Assembly (NCBI RefSeq): GCF_004343775.1
Contig: NZ_PTXL01000001.1
Location: forward strand, 1,364,001 to 1,428,000
DNA length: 64,000 bases
Source of the DNA: Burkholderia sp. SRS-46
Lineage (GTDB): Bacteria; Pseudomonadota; Gammaproteobacteria; Burkholderiales; Burkholderiaceae
Direction: 5' to 3'
A program made the position numbers and the translations under genes. The notes under the pieces were generated by a model, which was given only the letters and a program-made list of their open reading frames with translations, was not told the origin of the DNA and ran no database searches. Shown here in pieces: positions 26,501-35,270 of the stretch (its first letter is position 1; each line of letters opens with the position of its first letter).

Positions 26501-28387
26501 TCAATCGCGCTGCAACACGTAGCGGCCGGGCGCCGGCTCGATCATCGGGAACTGCGCGGAGCCCGGTTGCGCGGGCGGCGCCACCTTGCGGCCGCCGAAC
26601 GGGTCGAGCCATTCGGTCCAGGTCGGCCACCAGCTGCCAGGCTGCTCGGCCGCGCCGGCGAGCCAGTCGTCCGCGGCTTCGGGCAGGTCGTTGTCGTTGA
26701 TCCAGAAGCTGCGCTTTTTCTTCGCCGGCGGATTGATCACGCCTGCAATGTGGCCCGATGCGCCGAGCACGAACTTCAGCGGGCCCGTCAGGATCGACGT
26801 CGACGCATAGGCCGTGCGCCACGGCACGATGTGATCCTCGCGCGAGCCGTAGATGAAGGTCGGCACGTCGATCCGCGACAGGTCGACCGGCTCGCCGCAC
26901 ACGGTCAGCGCGCCGGGTTCGCGCAGCCGGTTCTCGAGATAGGTATTGCGCAGGTACCACGCGTACATCGGGCCCGGCAGGTTCGTCGAATCGCCGTTCC
27001 AGTACAGCAGGTCGAACGGCGCCGGCGTGCGGCCCTTCAGGTAGTTGTCGACGACGTAGTTCCAGACGAGGTCGTTCGGGCGCAGGAACGAGAACGTGTT
27101 CGCGAACTCGACGCCGCGCATCAGCCCCGGCGGCGTGCCGCTCTTCCCGCCGATCGTCTGTTCGCGCATCTGCACGTGCGCCTCGTCGACGAACACGTCG
27201 ACCACGCCCGTGTCGGAGAAGTCGAGCATCGCGGTAAGCAGCGTCATCGACGCGACCGGGTGCTCGCCGCGCGCGGCCAGCACCGCGAGCGCCGTGGAGA
27301 GCATCGTGCCGCCGACGCAAAAGCCCAGCGCGTTGATCTGCTCGCGGCCGCTGACCTGCTGCACCGCGTCGATCGCGGCCAGCAGGCCTTCGTTCATGTA
27401 GTCGTCCCAGTTCTTGTGGGCGACCGATGCATCCGCGTTTCGCCACGACACGAGAAACACCTGGTGGCCGCTCGACAGCGCATGCGCGACGAGCGAATTC
27501 TCGGGCTGCAGGTCGAGGATGTAGAACTTGTTGATGCACGGCGGCACGATCAGCAGCGGCCGTTCGAACACCTTCTCCGTCGTCGGCTTGTACTGGATCA
27601 GCTGGATCAGGTCGTTCTCGTAGATGACCGAGCCCTCGGTGCAGCCGAGGTTCTTGCCGACCACGAACTGCGATTCGTCGGTCTGCGAAATCTTGCCGCG
27701 CTGCAGGTCGCCCAGCAGGTTCATCATCCCCTGCCGCAGGCTTTCGCCCTGAGTCTCGAGGATCGACTTCTGCGCATCCGGGTTGAGCGCGAGATAGTTG
27801 CTCGGCGCGGCGGCGGCCGTCCACTGCTGCACCGCGAAGCGAATCCGCTCGCGCGTCTTCGGATCGGTCTCGAGCGCGTCGGCGAGTTCCTGCAGATAGC
27901 GCGCGTTGAGCAGGTACCACGCGGCCGCGAACGCGTGCGCGGGCGATGCCTTCCACGCGTCGCCGCTGAAGCGGCGGTCCTTCAGCTCGGGCGCCTCGAG
28001 CTTCGTCGCGGTCGCCTGCTGCATCAGTGTCATGCAATCGCGCGCATAGTCGGCCTGCAGCTTCTGCAGGCGCTCGGGCGGGATCGCCGCGGCCGGCAGT
28101 TTCAGGCCCGCGAACGGCGATGCCGCGCCGCCGAAATCGGTCATCGACGGCATCTGGAACGGAAACGACTTGGGAAACTGGAGCGTCGCGAACGGATTCG
28201 TTGCGGCCGACGCGGTCGCGGCGCGCGCCGGATCCGCGAAACCCCGCCATGCGCTCAACCACGCCTCGAACATCTGCTGCATCGGCTGGACTGCTTGCTG
28301 CGCTGCCTGGGCTGCCTGCGCGAATGCCTGGTGGCCCGCTGAAGTGTCCGCCTGTGCGGACGTCGACGAGTTTTTCGATGCTGTCAT
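26501..28387 (-). CDS. phaC: Class I poly(3-hydroxyalkanoate) synthase
   Basis: A 628-residue polymerase that joins 3-hydroxyacyl-CoA units into polyester at the granule surface. The N-terminal PhaC domain is followed by an alpha/beta-hydrolase core with the lipase-like box GFCVGG. Counting from the ATG at 28387, the triad is Cys357, Asp518 and His546; the spacings of 161 and 28 equal those of the Cupriavidus necator enzyme. The N-terminal 60 residues are rich in Ala and Gln. An upstream in-frame ATG at 28474 would add 29 residues and lies next to a stem-loop; the 28387 start fits the family better. Confidence 0.94.
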   Translation of the reverse strand: MTASKNSSTSAQADTSAGHQAFAQAAQAAQQAVQPMQQMFEAWLSAWRGFADPARAATASAATNPFATLQFPKSFPFQMPSMTDFGGAASPFAGLKLPAAAIPPERLQKLQADYARDCMTLMQQATATKLEAPELKDRRFSGDAWKASPAHAFAAAWYLLNARYLQELADALETDPKTRERIRFAVQQWTAAAAPSNYLALNPDAQKSILETQGESLRQGMMNLLGDLQRGKISQTDESQFVVGKNLGCTEGSVIYENDLIQLIQYKPTTEKVFERPLLIVPPCINKFYILDLQPENSLVAHALSSGHQVFLVSWRNADASVAHKNWDDYMNEGLLAAIDAVQQVSGREQINALGFCVGGTMLSTALAVLAARGEHPVASMTLLTAMLDFSDTGVVDVFVDEAHVQMREQTIGGKSGTPPGLMRGVEFANTFSFLRPNDLVWNYVVDNYLKGRTPAPFDLLYWNGDSTNLPGPMYAWYLRNTYLENRLREPGALTVCGEPVDLSRIDVPTFIYGSREDHIVPWRTAYASTSILTGPLKFVLGASGHIAGVINPPAKKKRSFWINDNDLPEAADDWLAGAAEQPGSWWPTWTEWLDPFGGRKVAPPAQPGSAQFPMIEPAPGRYVLQRD

Positions 28388-28753
28388 TACCTGCCTTACC
28401 GGTGATTCCTGAGCGTCAATCGTGGAAATCCTGCTCGCGGCGCGGCGTGCCGGCCGTGCAAGCAGGGCCGTCATGCTCTGGAGAGGCGTCTCCAGATTCT
28501 GCCGCAGTGCGGTATTTTTATCATTATCGTTTTCCCCATGTGAAGCGTTGCGTCAAACCCGGATCACGGCGATCCATCAAGCACGGAGATAATCCGCGCG
28601 CAACAAGCGGGACAAGGCTCCCGGCGAACACATCATCCTATTGATTCGCTTGACTTCACATTTTTTCATTCGACCGCGCATGCGTCGGCATTCTGCCGCG
28701 CAAATATCGAGATAACCCGATACTGCATCGCAGCATGCCATGCATGCGCGACG
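28388..28753. other. Leader and promoter region of phaC
   Basis: The gap between pgeF and phaC. It holds an 8-bp perfect stem-loop (28475-28494, TCTGGAGA paired with TCTCCAGA) in the expected phaC leader, and two AT-rich patches (28511-28535 and 28635-28670) that are the likely promoter area; no -35/-10 pair is clear enough to name. No other gene is seen. Confidence 0.45.
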
Positions 28754-29593
28754 TCAGTCGGCCAGCCAGATCGCCGCGGCCATGCGGCCGGTGACGCGAT
28801 CGCGCCGGTACGAATAGAAGCGCGACGGCTCGGTGACCGTGCAGGCGCCGCCACCGCTCACGCGCGACACGCCCGCACGCGCGAGACGCAAGCGCGCGAG
28901 TGCGTAGAGATCGGCCAGATACTTGCCGGGCGCGCCTTCGATCACCGCGAACGCGCGCCGGATTTCATCATGCTCCGACTGCGGGGCCGTGTCGAGAAAT
29001 GCGTCGCGCACGTCCGCACCGACCTCGAACGCATCCGGGCCGATCGCCGGCCCGAGAAACGCATGCAGGCGGTCGGTGGCACCACCCGCGAGCGCCGCGA
29101 CCTGGGCCGCGGTGTCCTCGACGATGCCGGCCGCGAGCCCGCGCCAGCCCGCATGCGCGGCGCCGACCGCGCGCCCCTGCGTATCGCACAGCAGCACCGG
29201 CAGGCAATCCGCGACCATCACGACGCACACCGCATTCGCGCGATCGGTCACGCTCGCGTCGGCCTGCGTCGGCGCTGTGGAGTCCCGATCAGCCGCGATC
29301 ACTTCGTCGGCGCGCACGATCCGCGCGCCGTGCACCTGCTCGAGCCACGCGGCGCGCGGCTGGCCCGCGAGCGCCAGCAGACGCGCGCGATTCTCGGCGA
29401 CGTGCGCCGGATCGTCGCCGGTGTGCAGCCCGAGATTCATCCCGCCGGGCTGCGCGGCGCCGTCCCGCCAGCGCCCGTACGGGCCCTCGCTGACACCGCC
29501 GTCACGCGTCGTGACCAGCGCGCGCACGCGCGGCGACACCTGCCAGTCGGGCCGCACGCAGTCCTGCCACGTCAACGGCGCCAGGTTCGTCAT
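28754..29593 (-). CDS. pgeF: Peptidoglycan editing factor PgeF (YfiH, multicopper polyphenol oxidase family)
   Basis: A 279-residue protein of the YfiH/DUF152 family. In E. coli the protein removes wrongly incorporated amino acids from cell-wall precursors; relatives have also been reported to oxidise polyphenols. The metal-site motifs are visible: LEQVHGARI, ADCLPVLLCD and AAHAGWRGLAAG. The ATG at 29593 lies 6 bases after the rluD stop; a GTG at 29599 is also possible. The rluD-pgeF gene order is widely conserved and implies co-transcription. Confidence 0.9.
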   Translation of the reverse strand: MTNLAPLTWQDCVRPDWQVSPRVRALVTTRDGGVSEGPYGRWRDGAAQPGGMNLGLHTGDDPAHVAENRARLLALAGQPRAAWLEQVHGARIVRADEVIAADRDSTAPTQADASVTDRANAVCVVMVADCLPVLLCDTQGRAVGAAHAGWRGLAAGIVEDTAAQVAALAGGATDRLHAFLGPAIGPDAFEVGADVRDAFLDTAPQSEHDEIRRAFAVIEGAPGKYLADLYALARLRLARAGVSRVSGGGACTVTEPSRFYSYRRDRVTGRMAAAIWLAD

Positions 29594-29599
29594 CGCCAC

Positions 29600-30802
29600 T
29601 CACTCCTCCTCGTCGTCCAGGTACGGCTCATCGTCTTCATACTCGCCGCCGAAATCGTCATCGTAATCGCCGTCCTCGTCGAATTCCGCATCGTCCTGCC
29701 CGAAACCGAGCGCGCCGATCAGCGCGGTCATGTCGTCCGGCAGCGGGCAGCGCCATTGCATCGTCCTGCCGGTCACCGGATGCACGAGACCGAGCCGCCA
29801 TGCATGCAGCGCCTGCCGCGCGAACCCGTCCGGCAGCGGCGTCACCGAGCGCTTGCCGCGCGCGCGCCCGTACACGGGATCGCCGAGCAGCGGATGGCCG
29901 ACATGCGAGCAATGCACGCGGATCTGGTGCGTACGGCCGGTTTCGAGATCGCACTGGATCGCGGACACCGGCTGACGTTGCCACACGCATGTGTCAACCG
30001 TGCGGAAATGCGTGCGCGCCGGCTTGCCGGACGCGCCGGTCACGACCGCCATGCGCGTGCGCTCGCGCGGATCGCGGCCGATCGGCGCGTCGATCGTGCC
30101 GTCTTCGGGCATCGTGCCCCAGACGAGCGCGAAATAACGGCGCTTCACGGTGCGGGCCTGCAGCTGGCGGACCAGGTCGGTCTGGGCGGCGAGCGTGCGC
30201 GCGACCACCATCAGGCCCGAGGTTTCCTTGTCGAGCCGGTGGACGATCCCCGCGCGCGGCAGGCCGGCCGCCGCGTCGCCGTAGCGGTGCAGCAGGCCGT
30301 TGAGGATCGTGCCGCTCCAGTTGCCGGCGGCGGGATGCACGACGAGGCCCGCCGGCTTGTTGATGACGACGAGCGCGTCGTCCTCGTAGACGATGTCGAG
30401 CGGCACCGGCTCCGGCGTGAACGCGAGCTGCTCCGGCAGCAGGTCGGGCACGAGCTCGATCGTCGCGCCGAGCGGCACCGGCTGGCGGATCTTCGCGGGC
30501 GCGCCGTCGACGCGCACCCGCTGGGCGTCGATCCAGCTCTGCAGCCGGCTGCGGGAGAATTCGGGAAACAGCTGCGCGAGCGCCTTGTCGAGGCGCTCGC
30601 CGGCAAGCGATGCGGGGACTTCGACGACACGCGGCGCATCGTCGCCGGCGCCGGACGGCGCGACGGACGGCTGCAGCGCGTCGCCGGTGAGGTCGTCGTC
30701 GAGCGAATCGCCGGAAGCAGCGTCGGCGGGCCGATCGCTTGGGCTATAATCTTCGCGATTTGACTTGCCCTGCTGGGCATTCTGCGAATTTGAACGGGTC
30801 AT
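29600..30802 (-). CDS. rluD: 23S rRNA pseudouridine synthase RluD
   Basis: A 400-residue enzyme that makes pseudouridines in helix 69 of 23S rRNA (1911, 1915, 1917). An S4-like RNA-binding domain (about residues 65-125) precedes the catalytic domain, with the active aspartate in [12 protein letters not shown] and the conserved VVHPAAG. Two features are longer than usual: an N-terminal polar extension of about 55 residues, and an acidic C-terminal tail with roughly two dozen Asp/Glu. It is divergent from bamD, with only 41 bases between the starts, so promoters must overlap coding sequence. Confidence 0.93.
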   Translation of the reverse strand: MTRSNSQNAQQGKSNREDYSPSDRPADAASGDSLDDDLTGDALQPSVAPSGAGDDAPRVVEVPASLAGERLDKALAQLFPEFSRSRLQSWIDAQRVRVDGAPAKIRQPVPLGATIELVPDLLPEQLAFTPEPVPLDIVYEDDALVVINKPAGLVVHPAAGNWSGTILNGLLHRYGDAAAGLPRAGIVHRLDKETSGLMVVARTLAAQTDLVRQLQARTVKRRYFALVWGTMPEDGTIDAPIGRDPRERTRMAVVTGASGKPARTHFRTVDTCVWQRQPVSAIQCDLETGRTHQIRVHCSHVGHPLLGDPVYGRARGKRSVTPLPDGFARQALHAWRLGLVHPVTGRTMQWRCPLPDDMTALIGALGFGQDDAEFDEDGDYDDDFGGEYEDDEPYLDDEEE

Positions 30803-30843
30803 TTAGACTGGGTCACCAAGACTTGAAGCTAGGACATGCGAGC

Positions 30844-31668
30844 ATGATGAATTCGACCAAACGCGCGGCAATAACCGTCGCCGCCCGGGCGACGGCGGTT
30901 GCAGCCGCGGCCCTCATCGCGGGTTGCCACGGCTTGCCGCAGAAGCAGGACGAGACCGCGACCTGGTCGAACAACAAATTATACTCAGAGGCCCAGGATG
31001 CTCTGTCCGGCGGCGACTGGGGCAAGTGCGCGAAATACTTCGAGGCGCTGCAGGGCCGCGACCCGTTCGGTCATTTCGCGCAGCAGGCGCAGATCAACGT
31101 CGCATACTGCAACTGGAAGGACAACGAAGCGGCCGCCGCCGACCAGGCCGTCGACCGCTTCATCCAGCTGCACCCCGATCATCCCGACATTCCGTACGCG
31201 TACTACCTGAAGGGCATGATCCACTTCAACGACGATCTCGGGCTGTTCGGCCGCTTCTCCGGCCAGGACATGAGCGAGCGCGATCCGCAGGCGCTGCGCG
31301 AATCGTACGACGCGTTCAAGGTCGTCGTCGACCGCTTCCCGAAGAGCAAGTACGCACCGGACGCGGCGGCCCGGATGCGCTACATCGTCAATGCGCTCGC
31401 GTCGCACGAAGTGCACGCGGCCGACTACTACTACCGTCGCGGCGCGTACGTCGCGGCGATCAACCGCGCGCAGCTCGCGATCAAGGATTACAAGGGTGCG
31501 CCGGCGATCGAGGACGCGCTGCACATCATGATCCTGTCGTACGGCAAGCTGAACCAGCCGCAGCTCGCCGACGACACGAAGCGCGTGCTCGCAGGCACGT
31601 TCCCGGACAGCCCGTACGTCACGGGCCACGCTCGCCCCGGCGCGAAGAAGTCGTGGTGGCAGTTCTGA
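30844..31668 (+). CDS. bamD: Outer membrane protein assembly factor BamD
   Basis: A 274-residue lipoprotein of the BAM complex, which folds beta-barrel proteins into the outer membrane. The signal peptide ends in a lipobox (LIAGC, cysteine near residue 28). TPR-like repeats follow, from about residue 45 to 250. The ATG at 30844 is chosen because it starts the signal sequence; an adjacent ATG at 30847 is equivalent. A bidirectional terminator lies downstream. Confidence 0.94.
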   Translation: MMNSTKRAAITVAARATAVAAAALIAGCHGLPQKQDETATWSNNKLYSEAQDALSGGDWGKCAKYFEALQGRDPFGHFAQQAQINVAYCNWKDNEAAAADQAVDRFIQLHPDHPDIPYAYYLKGMIHFNDDLGLFGRFSGQDMSERDPQALRESYDAFKVVVDRFPKSKYAPDAAARMRYIVNALASHEVHAADYYYRRGAYVAAINRAQLAIKDYKGAPAIEDALHIMILSYGKLNQPQLADDTKRVLAGTFPDSPYVTGHARPGAKKSWWQF

Positions 31669-31699
31669 TCCGCCGCGCCGCGTAACGCGCGCAGCCACA

Positions 31700-31729
31700 A
31701 AAAAACCCGGCCTCGCAGCCGGGTTTTTT
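31700..31729. terminator. Bidirectional terminator between bamD and the DinG-type gene
   Basis: A stem made of six A, CCCGGC, a six-base loop, GCCGGG and six T (31700-31729) lies 32 bases after the bamD stop and 40 bases from the end of the convergent helicase gene. The A and T tracts let it act in both directions. Confidence 0.9.
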
Positions 31730-31768
31730 GTTGCGCGCTGCTTCGAGCGGGCAGGTAACGCGAAGCGG

Positions 31769-34012
31769 CTATATCCGCTTCGCCGCGCGATGCTCCGCGA
31801 AGAACTCCTCGACGACCTCGATCTCGCGCGTGCGCTTGAACGGTGGCAGGCTCTGCCAGATCCGTCGCCCGTAGGGTTTGTCGACGAGGCGCGTGTCGCA
31901 GATCATCAGCACGCCGCGATCGGTTTCCGCGCGGATCAGCCGGCCCGCCCCCTGCTTCAGCGTGATCACCGCCTGCGGCAGCTGATGCACGGCGAACGGG
32001 CTCAAGCCCTTCTTCGTCAGCGCTTCGAGACGCGCGGCCAGCACCGGATCGTCGGGCGGCGCGAACGGCAGCTTGTCGATCACGACGAGCGACAGCGCGT
32101 CGCCGCGCACGTCGACGCCTTCCCAGAAGCTCTGGCTGCCGACCAGGATCGCGTTGCCGTATGCGCGGAAACGGTCAAGCAACTCGGTGCGGCTCGCATC
32201 GCCCTGCACGAGCAGCGGCGTATTCCAGCCGCGCGATTCGATCACGTCGCGCAGCTTCGACGCGATCCGGTCGACCGCGCGCAGCGTCGTGCACAGCATG
32301 AACACCCCGCCGCCCGCCGCCGCGATCGCCGGCAGCGCGGCATCGAACACCGCATCGGTGAACGCGGGCGACGACGGTTGCGGCAGGTTGCGCGGCACGT
32401 ACAGCAACCCTTGCGTCTGGTAGTCGAACGGGCTCGCGAGCGTCATCGAGCGCCGCGAGCTGAGCCCCATCTGCGCCGCGTAATGCGTGAAATCGCCGCG
32501 CACCGACAGCGTCGCCGACGTGAAGACCCACGCGCGCGGCACGCCCGCGCGCTGCTTCGCGAAGATCGGCGCGACCGATAGCGGCGTTTCGTGCAGCTGG
32601 ACCGTATGCGAGAACACCTCGACCCAGCGCACCTTCTCATTCGGATCGCCACCGCCGGACGCAGCGTCGGCCGCATCCGCCTGAGCGGCCTCCTGCGCGG
32701 CACCGGGCGCCACCCAGCCGGCAAGCAAGTCCTGCAGTTCACGCGCGCGGCGCAAGCACGCGCCGAGCGATTCCGCCCGTTCGGCCTGGCCGGCCAGCGC
32801 CGACGCGAGCGCATCGAGCGCCGCTTCCAGCGCATCGAGCGCGCCGAACAGCGGATGGTCGTCGCCGAGCTGGGCGAGCGACATGCGCACGATCTGATCG
32901 TTCGCGAACGCGAGGCGCAGGTCGCGCGCCGCGCGTTCGAGCTCGCCGCCGAGCTTCACCCACTCGACCGCGTCGCGCGCGTGGCTCAGGCCTTCGGCCA
33001 CCGTATCGCGCGCGAGCTCGAGGATCTGGGTCGTCGACAGCGTTTCGCCGAAGAACAGCGTCGCCGTCTCCGGCAGCTGGTGCGCTTCGTCGAAGATGAT
33101 CGTGTTCGCGTTCGGCAACAGCTCGGCCATGCCGGTGTCGCGCAGCATGATGTCCGCGAAGAACAGGTGATGGTTGACGACGACGACGTCGGCCTGCTGG
33201 GCCTCTCGCCGCGCCTGCATCACGAAGCAATCCTTGTAGTGCGGGCATTCCTGGCCGAGACAGTTGTCGCGGGTCGACGTGACCATCGACCACACCGGCG
33301 CGGTTTCCGGCACGCTGGCCAGCTCGGCCTTGTCGCCGCTGCGCGTCACCTTCGCGAACCGGACGATCTCCTGCAGGTACGCGGTGTCCTGCCGCGACGG
33401 CAGCCGCCCGTTGTCGGCGGTGCGCTGCAGGTAGTAGTGGCACAGATAGTTCGCGCGCCCCTTCAGCATCGCGACCGTCACCGGCACCGCGAGCGCGTCG
33501 CGCACGGTCGGGATGTCGCGCTGGAACAGCTGGTCCTGCAGGTGCTTGGTGCCGGTCGACACGATGACCTTGCCGCCCCACAGCATCGCGGGCACGAGAT
33601 ACGCGTAGGTCTTGCCCGTGCCGGTGCCGGCCTCGACGATCAGCGTGTTGTCGCCCGCGTCGCTGTCGGCCTCGGCTGCCGCGGCATCGTCCGCGCCCGG
33701 CTCGGCCGCCTTGTCGGCATCGTTCTGCAGGCGGCGCGCCGGGCGCTTGCGGGTTTCGAAGATCTCGGGTTCGGGCATCCGGCGCGCGGACGCCTCCATC
33801 GCGGCCGCGACGGCGCGCGCCATTTCGATCTGCGACGCGCGCGGCCGGTAGCCGTCGAGCGCGCGCGCGAACAGCCCGCCGTCACCGAAGATCGTATCGA
33901 GCTCGTCGACGCGCTTGCGGCTCAGCTCGAAGGCGGCTTCGGGCGCACGGGCGCGCCCGGCGGACGACGCGTCTCGCCGGGCATCGGGGGTGGCTTCAAG
34001 CGGTGAATTCAA
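31769..34012 (-). CDS. ATP-dependent DNA helicase, DinG/YoaA type
   Basis: A 747-residue XPD-like superfamily 2 helicase. Walker A is EAGTGTGKT (about residues 125-133) and the DEAH box is IIFDEAHQLPE. Cysteines in NYLCHYY, NCLGQECPHYKDC fit the iron-sulphur cluster domain of this family. The C-terminal motif QGAGRLIRAETDRG is the conserved helicase motif VI. Such enzymes unwind damaged or R-loop-containing DNA during repair. The start appears to be a TTG at 34012 with AGGA upstream; no ATG or GTG fits before the conserved region. The sequence favours YoaA over DinG, but not decisively. Confidence 0.87.
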   Translation of the reverse strand: MNSPLEATPDARRDASSAGRARAPEAAFELSRKRVDELDTIFGDGGLFARALDGYRPRASQIEMARAVAAAMEASARRMPEPEIFETRKRPARRLQNDADKAAEPGADDAAAAEADSDAGDNTLIVEAGTGTGKTYAYLVPAMLWGGKVIVSTGTKHLQDQLFQRDIPTVRDALAVPVTVAMLKGRANYLCHYYLQRTADNGRLPSRQDTAYLQEIVRFAKVTRSGDKAELASVPETAPVWSMVTSTRDNCLGQECPHYKDCFVMQARREAQQADVVVVNHHLFFADIMLRDTGMAELLPNANTIIFDEAHQLPETATLFFGETLSTTQILELARDTVAEGLSHARDAVEWVKLGGELERAARDLRLAFANDQIVRMSLAQLGDDHPLFGALDALEAALDALASALAGQAERAESLGACLRRARELQDLLAGWVAPGAAQEAAQADAADAASGGGDPNEKVRWVEVFSHTVQLHETPLSVAPIFAKQRAGVPRAWVFTSATLSVRGDFTHYAAQMGLSSRRSMTLASPFDYQTQGLLYVPRNLPQPSSPAFTDAVFDAALPAIAAAGGGVFMLCTTLRAVDRIASKLRDVIESRGWNTPLLVQGDASRTELLDRFRAYGNAILVGSQSFWEGVDVRGDALSLVVIDKLPFAPPDDPVLAARLEALTKKGLSPFAVHQLPQAVITLKQGAGRLIRAETDRGVLMICDTRLVDKPYGRRIWQSLPPFKRTREIEVVEEFFAEHRAAKRI

Positions 34013-34068
34013 GGCAAGCGTTCCTGTGTCCAGCGCCCGGGACGGCGCCGGCGCTTGCCAGGCCGCGC

Positions 34069-34284
34069 TCAGGCGCGCTTATCGGGTTCCAGCTGCGATT
34101 GCAGCATGATGATTTTGTCTTTGGCCGCCAGCTTTTCCTTCTTCAGCTTGTGCAGCGTAATGTCGTCGATGTCGGACCGCCCTTCCTTCTGCTCGATCTC
34201 TCGAGCGAGCCGCGTGTGCAGCTCCTCCAATGAAGCCAAACGGTTGTGCAATTCCTGCTGCTGTTCCGCGTGACGGCTCTGCAT
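34069..34284 (-). CDS. Small DUF465/YdcH-family protein
   Basis: A 71-residue highly charged protein predicted to be an antiparallel helical hairpin. The family signature is the run RLASLEELHTRLAREIEQKE followed by LKKEKLAAKDKI. Function is unknown. The ATG at 34284 has a GGAGG site seven bases upstream; in-frame codons to 34353 are ignored. It lies 56 bases before the helicase start and may be co-transcribed with it. Confidence 0.88.
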   Translation of the reverse strand: MQSRHAEQQQELHNRLASLEELHTRLAREIEQKEGRSDIDDITLHKLKKEKLAAKDKIIMLQSQLEPDKRA

Positions 34285-34362
34285 GTTCGCCTCCTCATCG
34301 AAGCAGCGCGCCGGCCAGCCTGCCGGTGCGCTCGAGACTGCTTTCCGGATCAACCCAACACG

Positions 34363-35097
34363 TTACTGCCCCTGCTGTTGCTGCTTGGCCTTCTCGGCCG
34401 CGTCCTTCTGTCGCTGCTCCACGTCGGCCTTGTGCTGCGCCGCCTCGTTCTGCTTGCGCTCGTAGCGCTCGGCATTGCTTGCCCGCTCCTGCGCCTTCTG
34501 GGCCCCCTGCCGGTGCGCGTCGTCGAGCTTGCGCTGGAAATCGGCCTGCTTCTGGTCGTAAGCCTGCCGGCTGGCCGCGCGCTGCGGGCCTTCGGCACCG
34601 CGCTCCGCCCGCTTCAGCGCATTTTGCTGCTGCTTGTCGCGGTAGGCGGCCGCGTTGGCCGCTTCGTTCTCCGCGCGCTGCGGCGCCTCCGCCGCCTTCT
34701 GCGCGTTCTTCAGCGCGATTTGCTGGTCGCGCTGCTCCGCCCGCACCGCACGCTGCTCGTCGTCGAGCGCAAGCTGCTCCTGACGGATGCTCGCACGCTC
34801 CTCGCGCATCTGGTCGCGCGCCTTGCCGAGGCAGTGATTGACGAAGAACGTGCTGTAGCAGTCGTGCTCGGCCACCGCATAACGATAATCGTTTTTGGCC
34901 GTGCGTTGATTGAGCACTTTTTGACGGGCGTCAAAATCCGGGGTGGCCTGGGCCGCGACGGGCGCGGAAGCGGCAACAGCCGACGCCTGCGCATGCGCGC
35001 CGGCCGCCCCGAGGGACAAAGCCGCGGCGAGCGCTGCGCCGAGCGCGACGAGAGGAAAACGGGAGGTTGGCAACGTCGTAGGAAAGCTGCGGGACAT
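34363..35097 (-). CDS. Exported Gln/Arg/Ala-rich coiled-coil protein
   Basis: A 244-residue protein with a signal peptide (cleavage near AGAHAQA, about residue 36). The mature part has one pair of cysteines ([11 protein letters not shown]) and then about 150 residues almost without hydrophobic core, dominated by Gln, Ala, Arg, Lys and Glu in a helical or coiled-coil pattern. Similar proteins occur widely in Burkholderia, with no established function. Low complexity makes homology inference unsafe. It is divergent from tex, separated by 173 bases. Confidence 0.75.
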   Translation of the reverse strand: MSRSFPTTLPTSRFPLVALGAALAAALSLGAAGAHAQASAVAASAPVAAQATPDFDARQKVLNQRTAKNDYRYAVAEHDCYSTFFVNHCLGKARDQMREERASIRQEQLALDDEQRAVRAEQRDQQIALKNAQKAAEAPQRAENEAANAAAYRDKQQQNALKRAERGAEGPQRAASRQAYDQKQADFQRKLDDAHRQGAQKAQERASNAERYERKQNEAAQHKADVEQRQKDAAEKAKQQQQGQ

Positions 35098-35270
35098 GTG
35101 TCAAATTCTATCACCGTGCGGCTGGACGCTCCGCCATTTATGGCAAAATGCCCCGCTTCATTCACCCGCGGCGTCTGGCTCGGCGGGCTCGCCGCGAGCA
35201 GCCCGCCACGTGGGCCCCGCCGGCCCGCTCCGCGTCGCGATTTCAGCAGGCAGATCATCCCATCCACGAC

